Part shown: in pieces, positions 1 through 9,871 of the stretch | How positions within the stretch are numbered: position 1 is the first letter of the stretch | Layout: each line of letters begins with the position of its first letter | Assembly: GCA_000697055.1 (NCBI GenBank) | Contig: JNDT01002289.1 | Span: forward strand, 1-35,075 | Direction: 5' to 3' | Length of the DNA stretch: 35,075 nucleotides | Origin: Saksenaea vasiformis B4078 | Lineage: Eukaryota; Mucoromycota; Mucoromycetes; Mucorales; Saksenaeaceae | Notes under the pieces: model-generated | Databases searched by the model: none | What the model saw: only the letters and a program-made list of their open reading frames with translations | Told to the model about the DNA's origin: nothing | Made by a program: the position numbers and the translations under genes

Positions 1-2060
1 GGCAAGTCCATAAGTACCACCAATGACAAGCTTCCGGTGGACCTTGAAAGTTCATGGCTTACCTTCAAGAATGAACATCCCGCTCTACGAGAACCACCTC
101 GTACTAGTCTCAGAGGTTCTGATGTGCTCGCGGAAGCCTGTGTCCTGCTTGCCACTTCGTATTCCAACAATATTGTTGAAAATTTCGAGAATCGTGTCTG
201 TTCGTTCATCGAACATGAACTGGCAAGTTCCTTCCCGGTACGTATTGAGATATCTTCTAGACACGTTTGTTGACCATTATCTACAGGAATTGAAGAAGTG
301 GGAATTGAAGGAGATCTCGTCAAGGTACGCATTTGAGCGTGTCGCCGGTGGAACACCCGAATGGCCCGATAAAGTGGAGCCAGGCTTGCTATTGATAGCC
401 ATCGTCGACAAGCTGTGCGACGACCTGGAGACCCTAACGCCTAAACCTGCAACGGCGCAATCGATTTCTGCGTCACCTGGCGCTTATGTACCAGCATTAA
501 AGTATATACTGTCCTCTTATGAAGAAAAGCATCAGATGGCCGGGTCAGAATCAGAAACCGAATCCACTGAATTCTCTTATGAAGAAGAGTGTCAGGTTGC
601 CGAGTGGGAAGAGAAATCCACTGACAAAGCTCTTCCTCGGCTCTTCTCCATTTCGCCGAAGCCAAGTTTCAAATGGCGATTCATTTCTATCAATGCTGCA
701 CTCCTCGCAAGTCTGTTATCTCTACAAAGGCCTGAAAAGCCGAGCGAATATCCACAAGTATTCTTCGAAGCTGTTGATTTTTCCCGCTTTGGATTTAAAA
801 GGTATGAAACATATACCCGAATTTCTATTCGTTTGCGAATACTCACTTTCTATTATATCTGTATAGCTGGGAAGAGTTTACGCAAAACCCAAATCGCCGA
901 TTCGCATGCAAAATACTGTCTGATGGATTTACAGTTAATCTTCTTTTCGCGAGGAAGTCAAAAGAAAAGTTACCGGCAACAGAACTAGATCTGGATGATT
1001 TCAGCGTCGATGAAGTAGAGCGCTGGTTCAAACCTTGGGCGCTGGATCCCGGACTGAATCAGATTTAGACCGCCGCAGATGGAGGTGGGTCACAGAACCA
1101 TCAGATACGACGTGTATCGACCAAAGAATATTATGCCATGACGGGATCGACGCGAAGAGGAAAGGCATCGCAGAAAATAAAGGACGCGGCTGGTATTACT
1201 CCCATCGAGACGAAACTGGAAACTTGCAAAACAGCATCGCCAGAACGTCATCATGAGTTTGTTACATCGTTCCTCCATAACTTTTCGATCTTGACGACCT
1301 TCTATGGACCAAATACGGCAGAGACCCGATTTCGCAATTATCAGGGCAAACAAAGGGCGCAAGAAGAGCTTGTGAATATCCTTACCCGTGGAGGGAAAAA
1401 GTACTCAAAGCGACGGAGGAAAAAAACGCGACAGAATAGAAGAAAAAGGAGAAAGAAGAGCCTCAAGCGCCGAGAACAGAACAAGCTAAAGTGGAAATCA
1501 GGGTTAGTGATGACAATATACAGGCAAGGGTACAACGCTAAACGGTTTTTTGAATCAAAGCCCGAAGGTTTCTGCGGTTAGATCAACCGAAAGCAAGCCA
1601 CACCCGAAAACCAAGAAATGGCATCCCGCAGCTTTTCGAACAAGCGAAAAGATACCGTTAATTGTTTTCGGATCAGCAATGTTTGGTGCCAGCGGACATT
1701 CTCCCAGAAAAGGAAAGCGCGCAGCGGTCGTCAACTCTTGTTGGAAGATGATTAAGAGACGAGAGAGGAAGGGTGAGCTGGTTGCAGTAACCATCGACGA
1801 ATATTACACGTCCCAGGTTGGTTGCGCTTTGCTTTCTGTTTTCACTCATGATAATTTTTTAGATCTGCAGTTCTTGCTGTCAGAGAGGCCTGGACAAAGT
1901 GACAACATCGGATAGCATATCCCATCATGGTGTCGTAGTTTGCAAACACTGCCGTACACTGTGGCAACGGGATATTAATTCGGCGAAAAATATGTATCAC
2001 ATCGCGAAATCAGTTTGGAGTGGATCGGGACGGCCAACCGAGTTTTACCGTTCAACTTGA
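1..2060 (+). pseudogene. Fanzor (TnpB-like RNA-guided nuclease), 5'-truncated by window edge, disrupted
   Basis: The gene is open from base 1, so its start lies outside the window. Exons by splice sites and phase: <1-237, 287-801, 867 onward, and a last exon 1863-2060 after a 46-nt intron (1817-1862). The exon at 867 carries a Fanzor-like SWEEFTQNP segment and ILSDGF, then the RuvC-I motif ALDPG (about 1039-1053). Downstream are VSTKEYY, RFRNYQGKQRAQEE, PLIVFGSAMFG, the RuvC-II motif IDEYYTSQ, a CSSC...CKHC zinc ribbon and the RuvC-III motif QRDINSAKN. The acidic catalytic residues are therefore all present. Two defects are seen: an in-frame TAG at 1066-1068 directly after RuvC-I, and a frame change in the lysine-rich region between about 1400 and 1600, where frame 1 gives way to frame 2. 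Family knowledge: Fanzors are eukaryotic TnpB homologues that use a 3' guide RNA. This copy is probably inactive, although a hidden intron covering the stop cannot be excluded. Confidence 0.88.
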
Positions 2061-2110
2061 TAAATCGCCACTACGAATGTGGTTTCTCTGTCACCTTCGG
2101 ATGACAGGGA
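2061..2110 (+). ncRNA. Candidate Fanzor-associated RNA (fRNA/omegaRNA) hairpins
   Basis: Two hairpins follow directly after the Fanzor stop codon. The first pairs CCAC (2068-2071) with GTGG (2079-2082). The second pairs CTGTCA (2088-2093) with TGACAG (2102-2107), and inside it is a C(TTCG)G tetraloop (2095-2100) above one C-A mismatch. Family knowledge: the guide RNA of TnpB and Fanzor lies at or over the 3' end of the nuclease gene and ends at the transposon boundary. Position and folding fit, but no second element copy was available to define the RNA end or the guide. Confidence 0.3.
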
Positions 2111-2349
2111 TTTAGATCTTTACGTTTACGGTAAGTTCAACTTTTTGTAAATATATTTCTAACAATCACTGCCTTCACTTCCCTCAAACTTTTATCTTTG
2201 ATTGTATAATTTGTGGTAAGTAAATCATATCAATCGAGAGAGACAGTACTCTTACTTTATCTTATCCAAACGCAAAATTTAATCTCGAGCAGCGCAAATT
2301 CTTACACAATAAACAGTACGTGGGACAAAAAACAAATCAGGATATGGAC

Positions 2350-2540
2350 TGTTGTGGGTGAAATTTTGTGGGAAATCTTCCGCTAGCCAGAAATCCTGAT
2401 GATTGCATGTTCCTGAAATATACCGTCAGGACTGCTGCATGCGAAAATTTTGTGGGAGTTTTTGGTGTCCAGAAATTATGATAATCGTATGTTCCCGAAA
2501 TATCCTAACGGTGGTTCATTGTGGGTGATATGCAGTCTTA
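2350..2540. repeat. Diverged tandem repeat, unit about 84 bp, two copies plus a partial third
   Basis: AAATTTTGTGGGA occurs at 2361 and 2445. A CAGAAAT...ATGTTCC(T/C)GAAATAT block occurs at 2388 and 2470. GTGGGTG occurs at 2354 and 2521, which is two units apart. The copies differ by many substitutions, so the duplication is old. No coding potential is seen from about 2110 to 2790 on either strand. The repeat may belong to the non-coding right arm of the Fanzor element. Confidence 0.6.
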
Positions 2541-2788
2541 AAAATCGTTTGTCGATAATACATGGAGCATGCCAATAGAAGAATTAAGTTTCTGCCAAAA
2601 AAAAGAGCTTGAAAGATAGTACAACACAACAACAACAATCCACATAAAAGCAGCAAATTACCGGAAATTTGCTGTCAGAATTTTAGGAAGCTTTTGTCGA
2701 TGTCACGTATAGGTCGCCCAGAGTTCTGGAGTTCAGCACGCTCATCGGTAAAATGCTCATAGGTTAAATAGGCCTGTTTAGTCCTATT

Positions 2789-4491
2789 TCAACCCAGGAC
2801 GGTGATACCGCTAAACCCCTCCCTTGAGCGGCCGTTATTGCTTACGTGCCTGTGAAGGGTATTAGCCAAAAGTGACGAAGTCTGAAATATCAGCCGCAAT
2901 TCCCCAAATATTGTAAGCTCGGGTAAAGGTTCCAAATCTCGATAAAAGATTTTTGTAAACTTGTCATCGTCCACCAAATACGTGAAGAAGCTGAGATTAT
3001 TTTGCAGCCTTTTGCGACCAAAACGATCATTTGGAGCCAATTAGTAACTACAGCCAGATTCCGTGGTTATGTATAACATCGTACATCTTATTTGTATTTG
3101 TCATTTTATACTATCTACACTATGTCTCCATAAACCATTTGGGGTTTCCAGCCATTCTCATGACTGTTCGCTTGAATCACCCGATTTGTGGTCATTTCTT
3201 CAATTTCGTCCCATCTTATCTGCCGCCCGAGGACAGAATTTGGGTTTAACAAATCCAAATACAATGCCTTCCAAGAAGAGGAGTTGCTGAATTGTGAACC
3301 ATGTGCTTCTGCTGAAGACACGGATGCTTCGTTATTTTCGACAGGCTAAAATGTATCTAGAGGATTGTTATACTTTTTTTTGTAAATAGGACTCCGGGCT
3401 ACTTTCCATAACAGCAATGAGACAGATGGCAGCTCTCGCTATCGTGTTTGGACGTGGACGCAAACGCGGGGTTCCGCCGTTGTGATTGAGTAGGGTAAAT
3501 CGGATACAGTCAGGGATACATATACTACAGAACGTTCGACCATCATCGCGATAACCTTCACGGCTGAAACTAATAATGAACAATGTTACCTATTGATGGA
3601 TTTAATGCCCGTGATGTCTACTTTACCAACGACCTTCCAGTAAAAACTTATACATTTCCAGTCTTTCGTCCGCACCAAACTGACGTAAGGGAAATACATA
3701 AGAATTTAACCATAGACCAACAGCTTGACGCAAAGATGTTCTTTCTTCACTGAGTATTTTAAGAAAATACAATTCCAAGCATTTAGTACGCGGCTAATTT
3801 AAAGACATGAAATCATTGTGGTCCTATACACAAACCTTATCGACAGGTCCACTTGGCACAACATACTGTTGCTCATCTGTGATATTTCTCAGTTCCTTCA
3901 TAATCATGATGGTGGCGCCTTGGGCTGTGGGGTAATCCGGGAAGGCGTTCACTAAGAAAAGATATCTCGCAGCATGAAGTGTAAAAAGTTCCGTTTCCGA
4001 AGAATCATCAGAGATAGAAAGGACGACGCTAACAGTTTAAAAAAATAGCATGTTAGGTTACACAAACGATGGTTTTACGAACGGTTCATTTGCGGTATAG
4101 ACGCTGGCGGTGTCATTCGTACAATAATCATCGAATGTCAGAGCCCGATTCTCTTGACCACTGGACTTCAGACTAGCATACAACAGCATTTCGCAGACTA
4201 CATGTCAAGCAGCAGTAAATTTACCGCAGTTCCAGATATCTACTGGTATTTGATATTTCCCTCAAAGGGTAGTCTCTTCGCAGGTCATCGTCTGTTTGTC
4301 CAACGCAAAAGTGAGAATGACTAAAGATCGAAATCAATTTTAGCTACCAGTTCTTCGAAATTGGCTAATGCCTGTGCGAGAATGAAGTTAAAATGAATAG
4401 TAATTGCATCCAAGCAATAAACTTCACGATGAGAAGCATCTTGGTTCAGGTTATTTCGAGGCCGTTTTTGCGTTTGTCCACCTTGGGACAT
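2789..4491 (-). pseudogene. Unrecognised decayed multi-exon coding region
   Basis: A chain of open minus-strand segments reads like real protein but does not assemble cleanly. From 5' to 3': a segment beginning MSQGGQTQKRPRNN (ATG near 4491) that stops at 4321; a segment with LLYASLKSSGQ (about 4210-4090); one with LFTLHAARYLFLVNAFPDY and IMIMKELRNI (about 4035-3835); one with LRQAVGLWLNSYVFPLRQFG (about 3745-3635); one with SREGYRDDGRTFC and PRLRPRPNT (about 3570-3390); and later segments around 3300-3115 and 3040-2790. Intron-like junctions exist, for example a GTAAAA...CTAAC...TTAG stretch at about 4081-4029. At least one junction has incompatible phase, and the first segment is closed by a stop. 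I recognise no family; it could be a decayed host gene or a transposon gene. Confidence 0.35.
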
Positions 4492-4591
4492 GTTGCAAAG
4501 ATACAGATGTATCGCAGTAGGACTGACTGCCCAAATTTGTACCAAATGACAGACGACGTGTTTGAAAATCCTAGCTTCACTGCTCTTTCTT

Positions 4592-5549
4592 CCAATGAAT
4601 ACTCTTATCTGCCCTTTCTCTGAATGTTCAACAAAAAAGCCTTACAAGTCGTTGACAGCCTTGCGTGCTCATATAAGACTCATACATGCCGATCAACCGA
4701 TACCTTACCGTAAAGAGGGAACAGAGGAACGGCAGTATAATTACAATAAACACGAATGTAATCTTATATGAGAATGTATTCCGGCGTAGTTGCTTATGGT
4801 TATTGAAAGGATGCTTTACCTTTTGACGATGATTTATACTTTGATGAGACTCTTGATGAAGAAGGTGTCATGAATGACAGTACCATTGTCTGTGAAGGTA
4901 AGAGTAGCCAACGCGTATAGTGCATATCCATATTTGGAGCAGAAACCGTAGGAGAACCAGCGAGAAGTTATGGAAAATACCAAGATCCTTTTGATCAGCA
5001 AACAATGAATAAAACCGAATACTTATTGGCACAATTTGCGCTCGATGCAGAACTATCGAATGACTTGTATGCTCGGTCAGTTATGTGTGAAGCTGCTGCA
5101 TGTCTCCTTCCAATGCCAGGAACAGCTTGGTCCGAATAGTTCAAGACGCAGCAGATGAAGGACAAGTTCTCAGCCTATGTCTTGCACGGCGCCTAGCGGT
5201 GATTGCTCAGGCTCATCCCACTGCCTTACAGAGCTTGGTATACGGGACAGAGGAGAGATACGGCGGTTTGTTCATAACAAATATACACAGCATCGAGAAA
5301 CCGGCATTTGTTGTTCCAAACTTTGCTGCCCCCACACAATCAAATGGTGATTTCGCAAAATATCTGTTGAACCATGACACTGATAGATACTCATGGTCAT
5401 CTGTCGACTCTTGGGTACCTGAAATCTCTGATGAAGACCTCGTAAGGTACAACATAGAAGTGCATCAGGGTAGTGACAGTGATGGCTGCATGAATGATGA
5501 ATTTCCAGAAGTTTTAAGATATATTTTCTCCATTACATATCTATTTTAA
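4592..5549 (+). pseudogene. Unrecognised zinc-finger-containing coding segments, probably decayed
   Basis: An ATG near 4592 opens MNTLICPFSECSTKKPY with a C-x4-C...H-x4-H arrangement ending HIRLIHADQ, a single C2H2 finger; the frame stops at 4771. An acidic segment follows (DDDLYFDETLDEEGVMND, about 4823-4900), then a GTAAGA donor. A further segment with EYLLAQFALDAELSNDLYA runs to a stop at about 5140. A 149-codon reading frame (5100-5549) containing DEGQVLSLCLARRLAVIAQAH and RYSWSSVDSWVPEISDEDL ends the region. A zinc finger followed by acidic sequence is common at the start of fungal transposon and orphan proteins. No catalytic domain was found, so function is not assigned. It lies divergent to the decayed minus-strand region, with starts about 100 bp apart. 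Confidence 0.35.
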
Positions 5550-5831
5550 CACCTGATAGCGGCATACAGCTTTTGGTTGCCTGTATTTCCTGTACTACCT
5601 TTCGAAGTTCAGCAACTATTCTTGCCAAATATGAGAAACTTTCTGTAGGTCTTCAAATATTTGACCGAATTTTAGAAGGGTGCAAATAGGATTAGGTATA
5701 TTTTATATCTATATGAAGATATTGGAAAGTTCAAAGCTCTAAATGTGCTCGATAGGAAGTGAAAGGTCCAATAGGCCTTTTTGTGATATTTTATTTTTCC
5801 GTCATACGTAGAACTAATATTGTTACTGCAG

Positions 5832-5945
5832 AAACTGGAAGAAGCATTGACCCTTTGGATTCAGACTGCTGAGAAGAATAACGTGCGAACGAACTGGAAT
5901 ATGATCAAGAAAGCTGGAGAAAAATTAGCAGAGAATCAAAGCAAG
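5832..5945 (+). pseudogene. Fragment of CENP-B/Tc5-type HTH domain (pogo/Tigger-like transposase)
   Basis: After an acceptor-like CTGCAG at 5831 the translation KLEEALTLWIQTAEKNNV followed by IKKAGEKLAENQ matches the second helix-turn-helix of CENP-B/HTH_Tnp_Tc5 proteins, whose pattern is LE.AL..W........(I/V)....(I/L)..KA...A. Neither the first HTH nor the DDE domain is present nearby. The frame runs into a minisatellite and stops at 6005. It is likely a remnant of a pogo/Tigger-type element; a small host HTH protein is less likely. Confidence 0.5.
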
Positions 5946-5970
5946 TCAGTTGCTGTATCAAGAATTGAGG

Positions 5971-6084
5971 ACAACTCCGTCTACCTTGGAACAAACTCCG
6001 TCTAACTTGGAACAAATGCTGCCTACAGGAAATAAACTCCGTCTACCTTGGAACAGCCTAGGAACTCCATCTATCTTGGAACAG
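5971..6084. repeat. Minisatellite, four copies of an approximately 21-bp unit
   Basis: The core AACTCCGTCTACCTTGG, followed by AACA, occurs at 5973, 5994, 6034 and 6063 with one or two substitutions per copy. The spacing is 21, 40 and 29 bp. The first two copies lie in the open frame of the HTH fragment and translate as NSVYLGT repeats. Confidence 0.8.
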
Positions 6085-6628
6085 CTTCACGGTATTACGT
6101 GTATTATGGGAAATGCCAAACCTCCTAGACAAGGGGACTCAGCTTCGCGGCCGTATGAACCACATTCGGTGACTAAACCCGTGAAATTTTCGCGGCCCGT
6201 AGTGTACTCTGTATATCTCGCGGAATCATCTGCGCTGCTTGCATTTTTTTTTTTTCGGGCCAACAAGAAGACTATATTTGCACTACAAATCGTGGCTCCT
6301 GATGGCGAAAAAAAGGGAAAAAAAAAGTACTGAGCGACGCAAATAATTTCTTTGACTCAGTCAATTGGTGGAAGGGCGATGCTAACAACTTATCACTGAG
6401 TGTAAATACCCAAATACCCGGATGGGAAGCACGCATTCATGCGGTAATCATTGGTTGCTTTATGGGAGGCGCGTGAATTCTCTGTGCTTGCCTTCATCAA
6501 ACCAAATGACTCTTGCGATCCAGTACTTATTTTTCAGTTGTTGGTATTGTGCTTCCAGAACGTTCGGCAATATTGGCATTTTAAAATGTTGTGATGCGTT
6601 ATATCAGCGCCACTACTGTTTATTGAAC
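6085..6628. other. No gene seen
   Basis: There are open frames but none resembles a protein family. The stretch holds a TCGCGG-containing motif three times between 6145 and 6225, a short T run at 6246 and an A-rich run near 6310. Confidence 0.5.
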
Positions 6629-6642
6629 AAACTTTTACGCTG
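6629..6642 (+). repeat. Left target-site duplication of the LINE-derived insertion
   Basis: AAACTTTTACGCTG, identical to 7881-7894. Confidence 0.8.
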
Positions 6643-7880
6643 CCCCTCTTCCGCGTCTTGTGTTGTTACACAAGGCTTCGTAGCCATGACCCATAAGAAA
6701 CACACCCGTAAGCACCATTACTTGACTGGAGACCCCAACGATCCAGCTTGGATCTTCAGAGTCCCACCGCCAACTGAAGCGCAAAAACTTCTGAGACCAA
6801 CTACACCAGGTCCAAGCGGACCGCGACTTTTACAAGAAAGCATTTGCCCATCAACAAAAACAACTTGAAACTCTTCAAGCTCGTGTCAACGAACTCGAAA
6901 GCCGCCCCAGCAAGACCCGTACCGCTCCACGCTTCACCACTTGTTCGGTGTTCACCGCGTCCATTGCCCCCACTCCCAAGCAACTTTGCTCATCGCCCCC
7001 ACCAGCAGCACCAGCACCTTCTGTACCAACTGCACTGTCCCTACCAACCGCAAGCCCTCCAGTGTCAAAGACACTAAACCAGCTAAAGCTCCCACCATCA
7101 GCCCCGACACCACGTACATCCCACACCAAGGATGCTACGCCTGCCCCATCGCCCAGCAAGACCTCACAACTAATTACCTGCACAAAAACAATCTACGTGC
7201 TCCAAACTCAGCCGCCAAGAACTCTACACCAGCCACCACTACGATTACTGCCAGCAACTTCTTCCAGGCACCAGAAGCCGCCCCGTCGTGCTTCCGGTAC
7301 GTCTACCTCCACTCCCGAAAGCGACTGCCACGCCATGAAATCCGCAACTATCTTCGCACATTAGGTATTAACAATACCCGAGTGCTCGACCTTGCCTTCC
7401 CTGCCCGCCACGTCGTCGGCCTCCTTGTTCATGAAGGATACCTGCCCGAACTCATAGATCACCTACAACAAGCCACCGTCCCCACCATCAGCAACTTTGC
7501 CCCCGCCGATCCTATCCACCTCCGAGATCCCGCCTACTCCTCGCTCCCTCCCGCAGAGGGCCAGAAGATTGCCCTCGACTGTCAAAGGCACCGCTGCCTT
7601 CGTGCACTTGAATTCTTGGAAGATAGCGTGAAGCGGGCGGTCGGCCGCCTCTTTATCTCCCATGGCTGGTTAACCACCATGGACATACTCCACTTTGGCT
7701 AGAACTCCCCTCCTCCCCTTCCGCCCCCTCCCCAATAGATCGCACACCGTAGCTTTGCCTTTTCTCCCTTTTCTCGCAAGGTTTTTTTTGTCTGCTTTAT
7801 CTACGAGACCGGGCTAGAGCGAAAATGCCATTAGGCGCAGCGTTCACAGTCTACACAAACAATAAAATTCAAATTTAACG
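6643..7880 (+). mobile_element. Gag-only (ORF1-only) non-LTR retrotransposon copy, 1.24 kb
   Basis: The 1,238-bp insert lies between perfect 14-bp direct repeats. It begins CCCCTCTTCCGCG and ends with AATAAAATTCAAATTTAACG; the AATAAA at 7861 is a possible polyadenylation signal. It contains an ORF1/gag reading frame and no reverse transcriptase. Composition is strikingly C-rich compared with the A/T-rich flanks, which also marks it as foreign. The perfect duplication suggests a fairly recent insertion, in tension with the frame breaks inside, which were perhaps already present in the source copy. Confidence 0.75.
6686..7702 (+). pseudogene. LINE ORF1 (gag-like) protein, frame-disrupted
   Basis: The ATG at 6686 opens MTHKKHTRKHHYLTGDPNDP. 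Frame 2 passes to frame 3 near 6815, giving a short coiled-coil-like segment (QQKQLETLQARVNELES) and a Pro/Ala/Thr-rich linker. It passes back to frame 2 by about 7190 for the C-terminal domain: YVYLHSRKRLPRHEIRNYLR, GINNTRVLDLAFPARHVVGL, LVHEGYLPEL, and a final AVGRLFISHGW. This layout (basic N-terminus, linker, then a domain with R(V/I)LD...PAR..VGLLVH) is what I know from ORF1 proteins of LINEs in Mucoromycota. There is no CCHC knuckle. At least two frame changes make it non-functional unless frameshifting is used. Confidence 0.65.
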
Positions 7881-7894
7881 AAACTTTTACGCTG
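7881..7894 (+). repeat. Right target-site duplication of the LINE-derived insertion
   Basis: AAACTTTTACGCTG, identical to 6629-6642. Confidence 0.8.
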
Positions 7895-8614
7895 ATCTAC
7901 ATAAATTTTGCGTCCATGAGCAGCCACTTACGCTAAGAAAAGAATCAAATATGCGTTTGTTAATACATAAGGTAGCAACAAATTCATACACTACTTATAT
8001 CAGCGCGGCCCCTCAATGGACGCGAAATTCATATAGACCAGCGCAATACACCTTTGATTTAGAAGCAAAGGTACCTGAGACTCTGCGCAAAAACTCTCGG
8101 GTGCGCACTGCAAGATTGACTTGGTACCAACGCAAAGTAGTATTTAGGTGACGCAAATGTGTATTCAAAATCCAGTAGTTATTTTTCTTCAAATTTTGGA
8201 ATTAGTCTTTTACACGATGACATTAAATGTTCGTTTATTTTAGCGGTCAAAAGTTGTTCTTCCGGCTTTCGTCTCTTTGATATCCTGTACCTCCATTTCA
8301 GCAAATCAAATTTGGAGGACTGTACTGTCCTATTTCGAGTGCCCCTAGCGATTTCCATCAATGCTTAATTATATTCACGGACCTCAGATATTTAAATATC
8401 AAGTGATGTCATGAGAGAAGAGTCTCGCCTATCCAACAAGAAAGAAAACAAACAGAAATACATAAGCTACGCAACACGACCAATAAGCACCATAGGTGAT
8501 CCGTTGCATCGTTGCTTTCCATCTAATCTATGTCCAGGTGCTTTATATCGCAAGCAAAGAAAGTAGCGCCATGACTGGCGGAAGGTGTCTAGGATCAGCA
8601 TGGCGCGCAGTTCT
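7895..8614. other. Repeat-flavoured intergenic stretch without a supported gene
   Basis: It shares the 12-mer TTATATCAGCGC (about 7996) with 6600 on the other side of the LINE insertion. It also carries several GACGCAAA/TTTGCGTC words (about 7909 and 8151; another at 6336). A 60-codon minus-strand frame (8361-8179, SKFDLLKWRYRISKRRKPEE) has plausible composition but no recognised family. Possibly the remains of an older element that the LINE copy interrupted. Confidence 0.4.
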
Positions 8615-9405
8615 TTAATCCATCATGACTTGTTGCCACCAGGGTACTTCCTCTTCATCATCTTCATCCTCTACTGCCTTTGCGTCTTCTTCGGTATTTT
8701 CAAACCATATGTGTGAACCGTAGGAGATACATAGCTCTTCATCTGCTTGAATATCATTCATGGTTATGTATCGAATCAAACGCTGCTCAAAGTCTCTTAT
8801 GAAGCCAACGTTGGGGTTATTCGAATGATTAAACATGGACCCGAGTCCCAAGGCTAGGCCATACCCGTCTTTCCAGCGATATGTATCTATCATGAGGGTT
8901 GCTTTAGCACCAAGGATAATAAGTGACTGTCTCGTCGCCTACATTCGTCAAGAATGGTGTGTTGACCATGTCGTTCGTACTCATCGTGCGAAAAGAGCAG
9001 TACTGGTGATATATCTACCAACGTATTTCGTGGTATAAATTCAGTTGTAAAGACACCACGCCCGCGTACAGGGTCACTCCGTAGCTCAAGTTGTTGCTTC
9101 AACTGAGGAATGGCGACACTTTGGCTGTCAATCATATACATCCGAAAAAGGGAATTACTTTGGACAAAAACATTTTCTTCGGGAACGAAAAGCAATTTTT
9201 TGAAGCACCGCCCTGAAAATCCGAGTGTGTTCATAACCTTTCCTCCTCTTGAGCAAAAAACATCAGCCAAAATTTCTTTTACTTTGGACAAAGGCATTAT
9301 ATCTAAATTGATGTAACATCCTGGTGTATTAATGACGTTCATATATTTGGACATGTTCTTTATCTGTATATCACTGAACATAATGCGTCTCTGTTGGAAT
9401 ATCAT
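8615..9405 (-). CDS. SET-domain protein (putative lysine methyltransferase)
   Basis: Two exons, 9405-8943 and 8886-8615, are joined across a 56-nt GT-AG intron in correct phase and give 244 residues. The SET core is clear: ELRSDPVRGRGVF near the start, then after the splice YRWKDGYGLALGLGSMFNHS, NPNVGFIRD and DEELCISYG, covering the (R/H)FxNHS-like and ELxxDY-like positions that bind S-adenosylmethionine and form the active site. An acidic C-terminal tail (EDEDDEEEVPWW) follows. It belongs to the group of small fungal SET proteins that are little more than the domain; the substrate is unknown. About 90 residues before the SET domain (NTPGCYINLDIMPLSKVKEI and onward) match nothing I know. The real start could instead be the internal ATG near 9142 (MYMIDSQSVAIPQLKQQ), which would give a more typical 150-160-residue protein. 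Confidence 0.8.
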
Positions 9406-9871
9406 TGAACATGTTGTTCTTCTATTGGAATAGCGTACTTTCTGACTTGACTACAAAATGCTGAGGAGATATCTAACACAAGTATATGTAAGTGGCATAC
9501 GCTGACCGTTTCTGTCCAAAGCGACTCCCTTTTTGAGGGTGTAGGTCCGCCATTGGGATGCGTAGGAAACCTACGTGCTCTAATACGCACCACAAATACG
9601 TGCCATCCTTTAATTGAGAGTTATCGCCATCGTTTTGTATATCACACTGCTATTCCAACTTGTTAAGTTACATCTGCTATTGTTAGAGTGTCTGCAACTA
9701 TAAAATTTCTTACGCACAGACTACCACAGTTTACATGCCCATTGTCACTGATTTCGAAAGGAACTTTCCATTTGTAATATAACAGCACGTTTTCTCTGGA
9801 AATCAATGCATGTTACGTTCTATCAGATATATTGTAGCTTTTTTTTTTGGTGTTAAGAATGTATGATACAA
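9406..9871. other. Intergenic region between the SET gene and DBP4
   Basis: No supported gene. It contains the 5' flank of the SET gene and the 3' flank of DBP4, with a T run at about 9839-9849. Confidence 0.5.

Noticed and set aside
1817..1862. Frame break in the Fanzor gene after TSQ
   Set aside because: Not a mutation: a 46-nt GT-AG intron removes it and restores the TSQ-CSSC motif in phase.
6422..6642. Apparent N-terminal extension of the LINE ORF1 upstream of 6643
   Set aside because: It lies outside the insertion defined by the 14-bp duplication, so it is host sequence read by chance.
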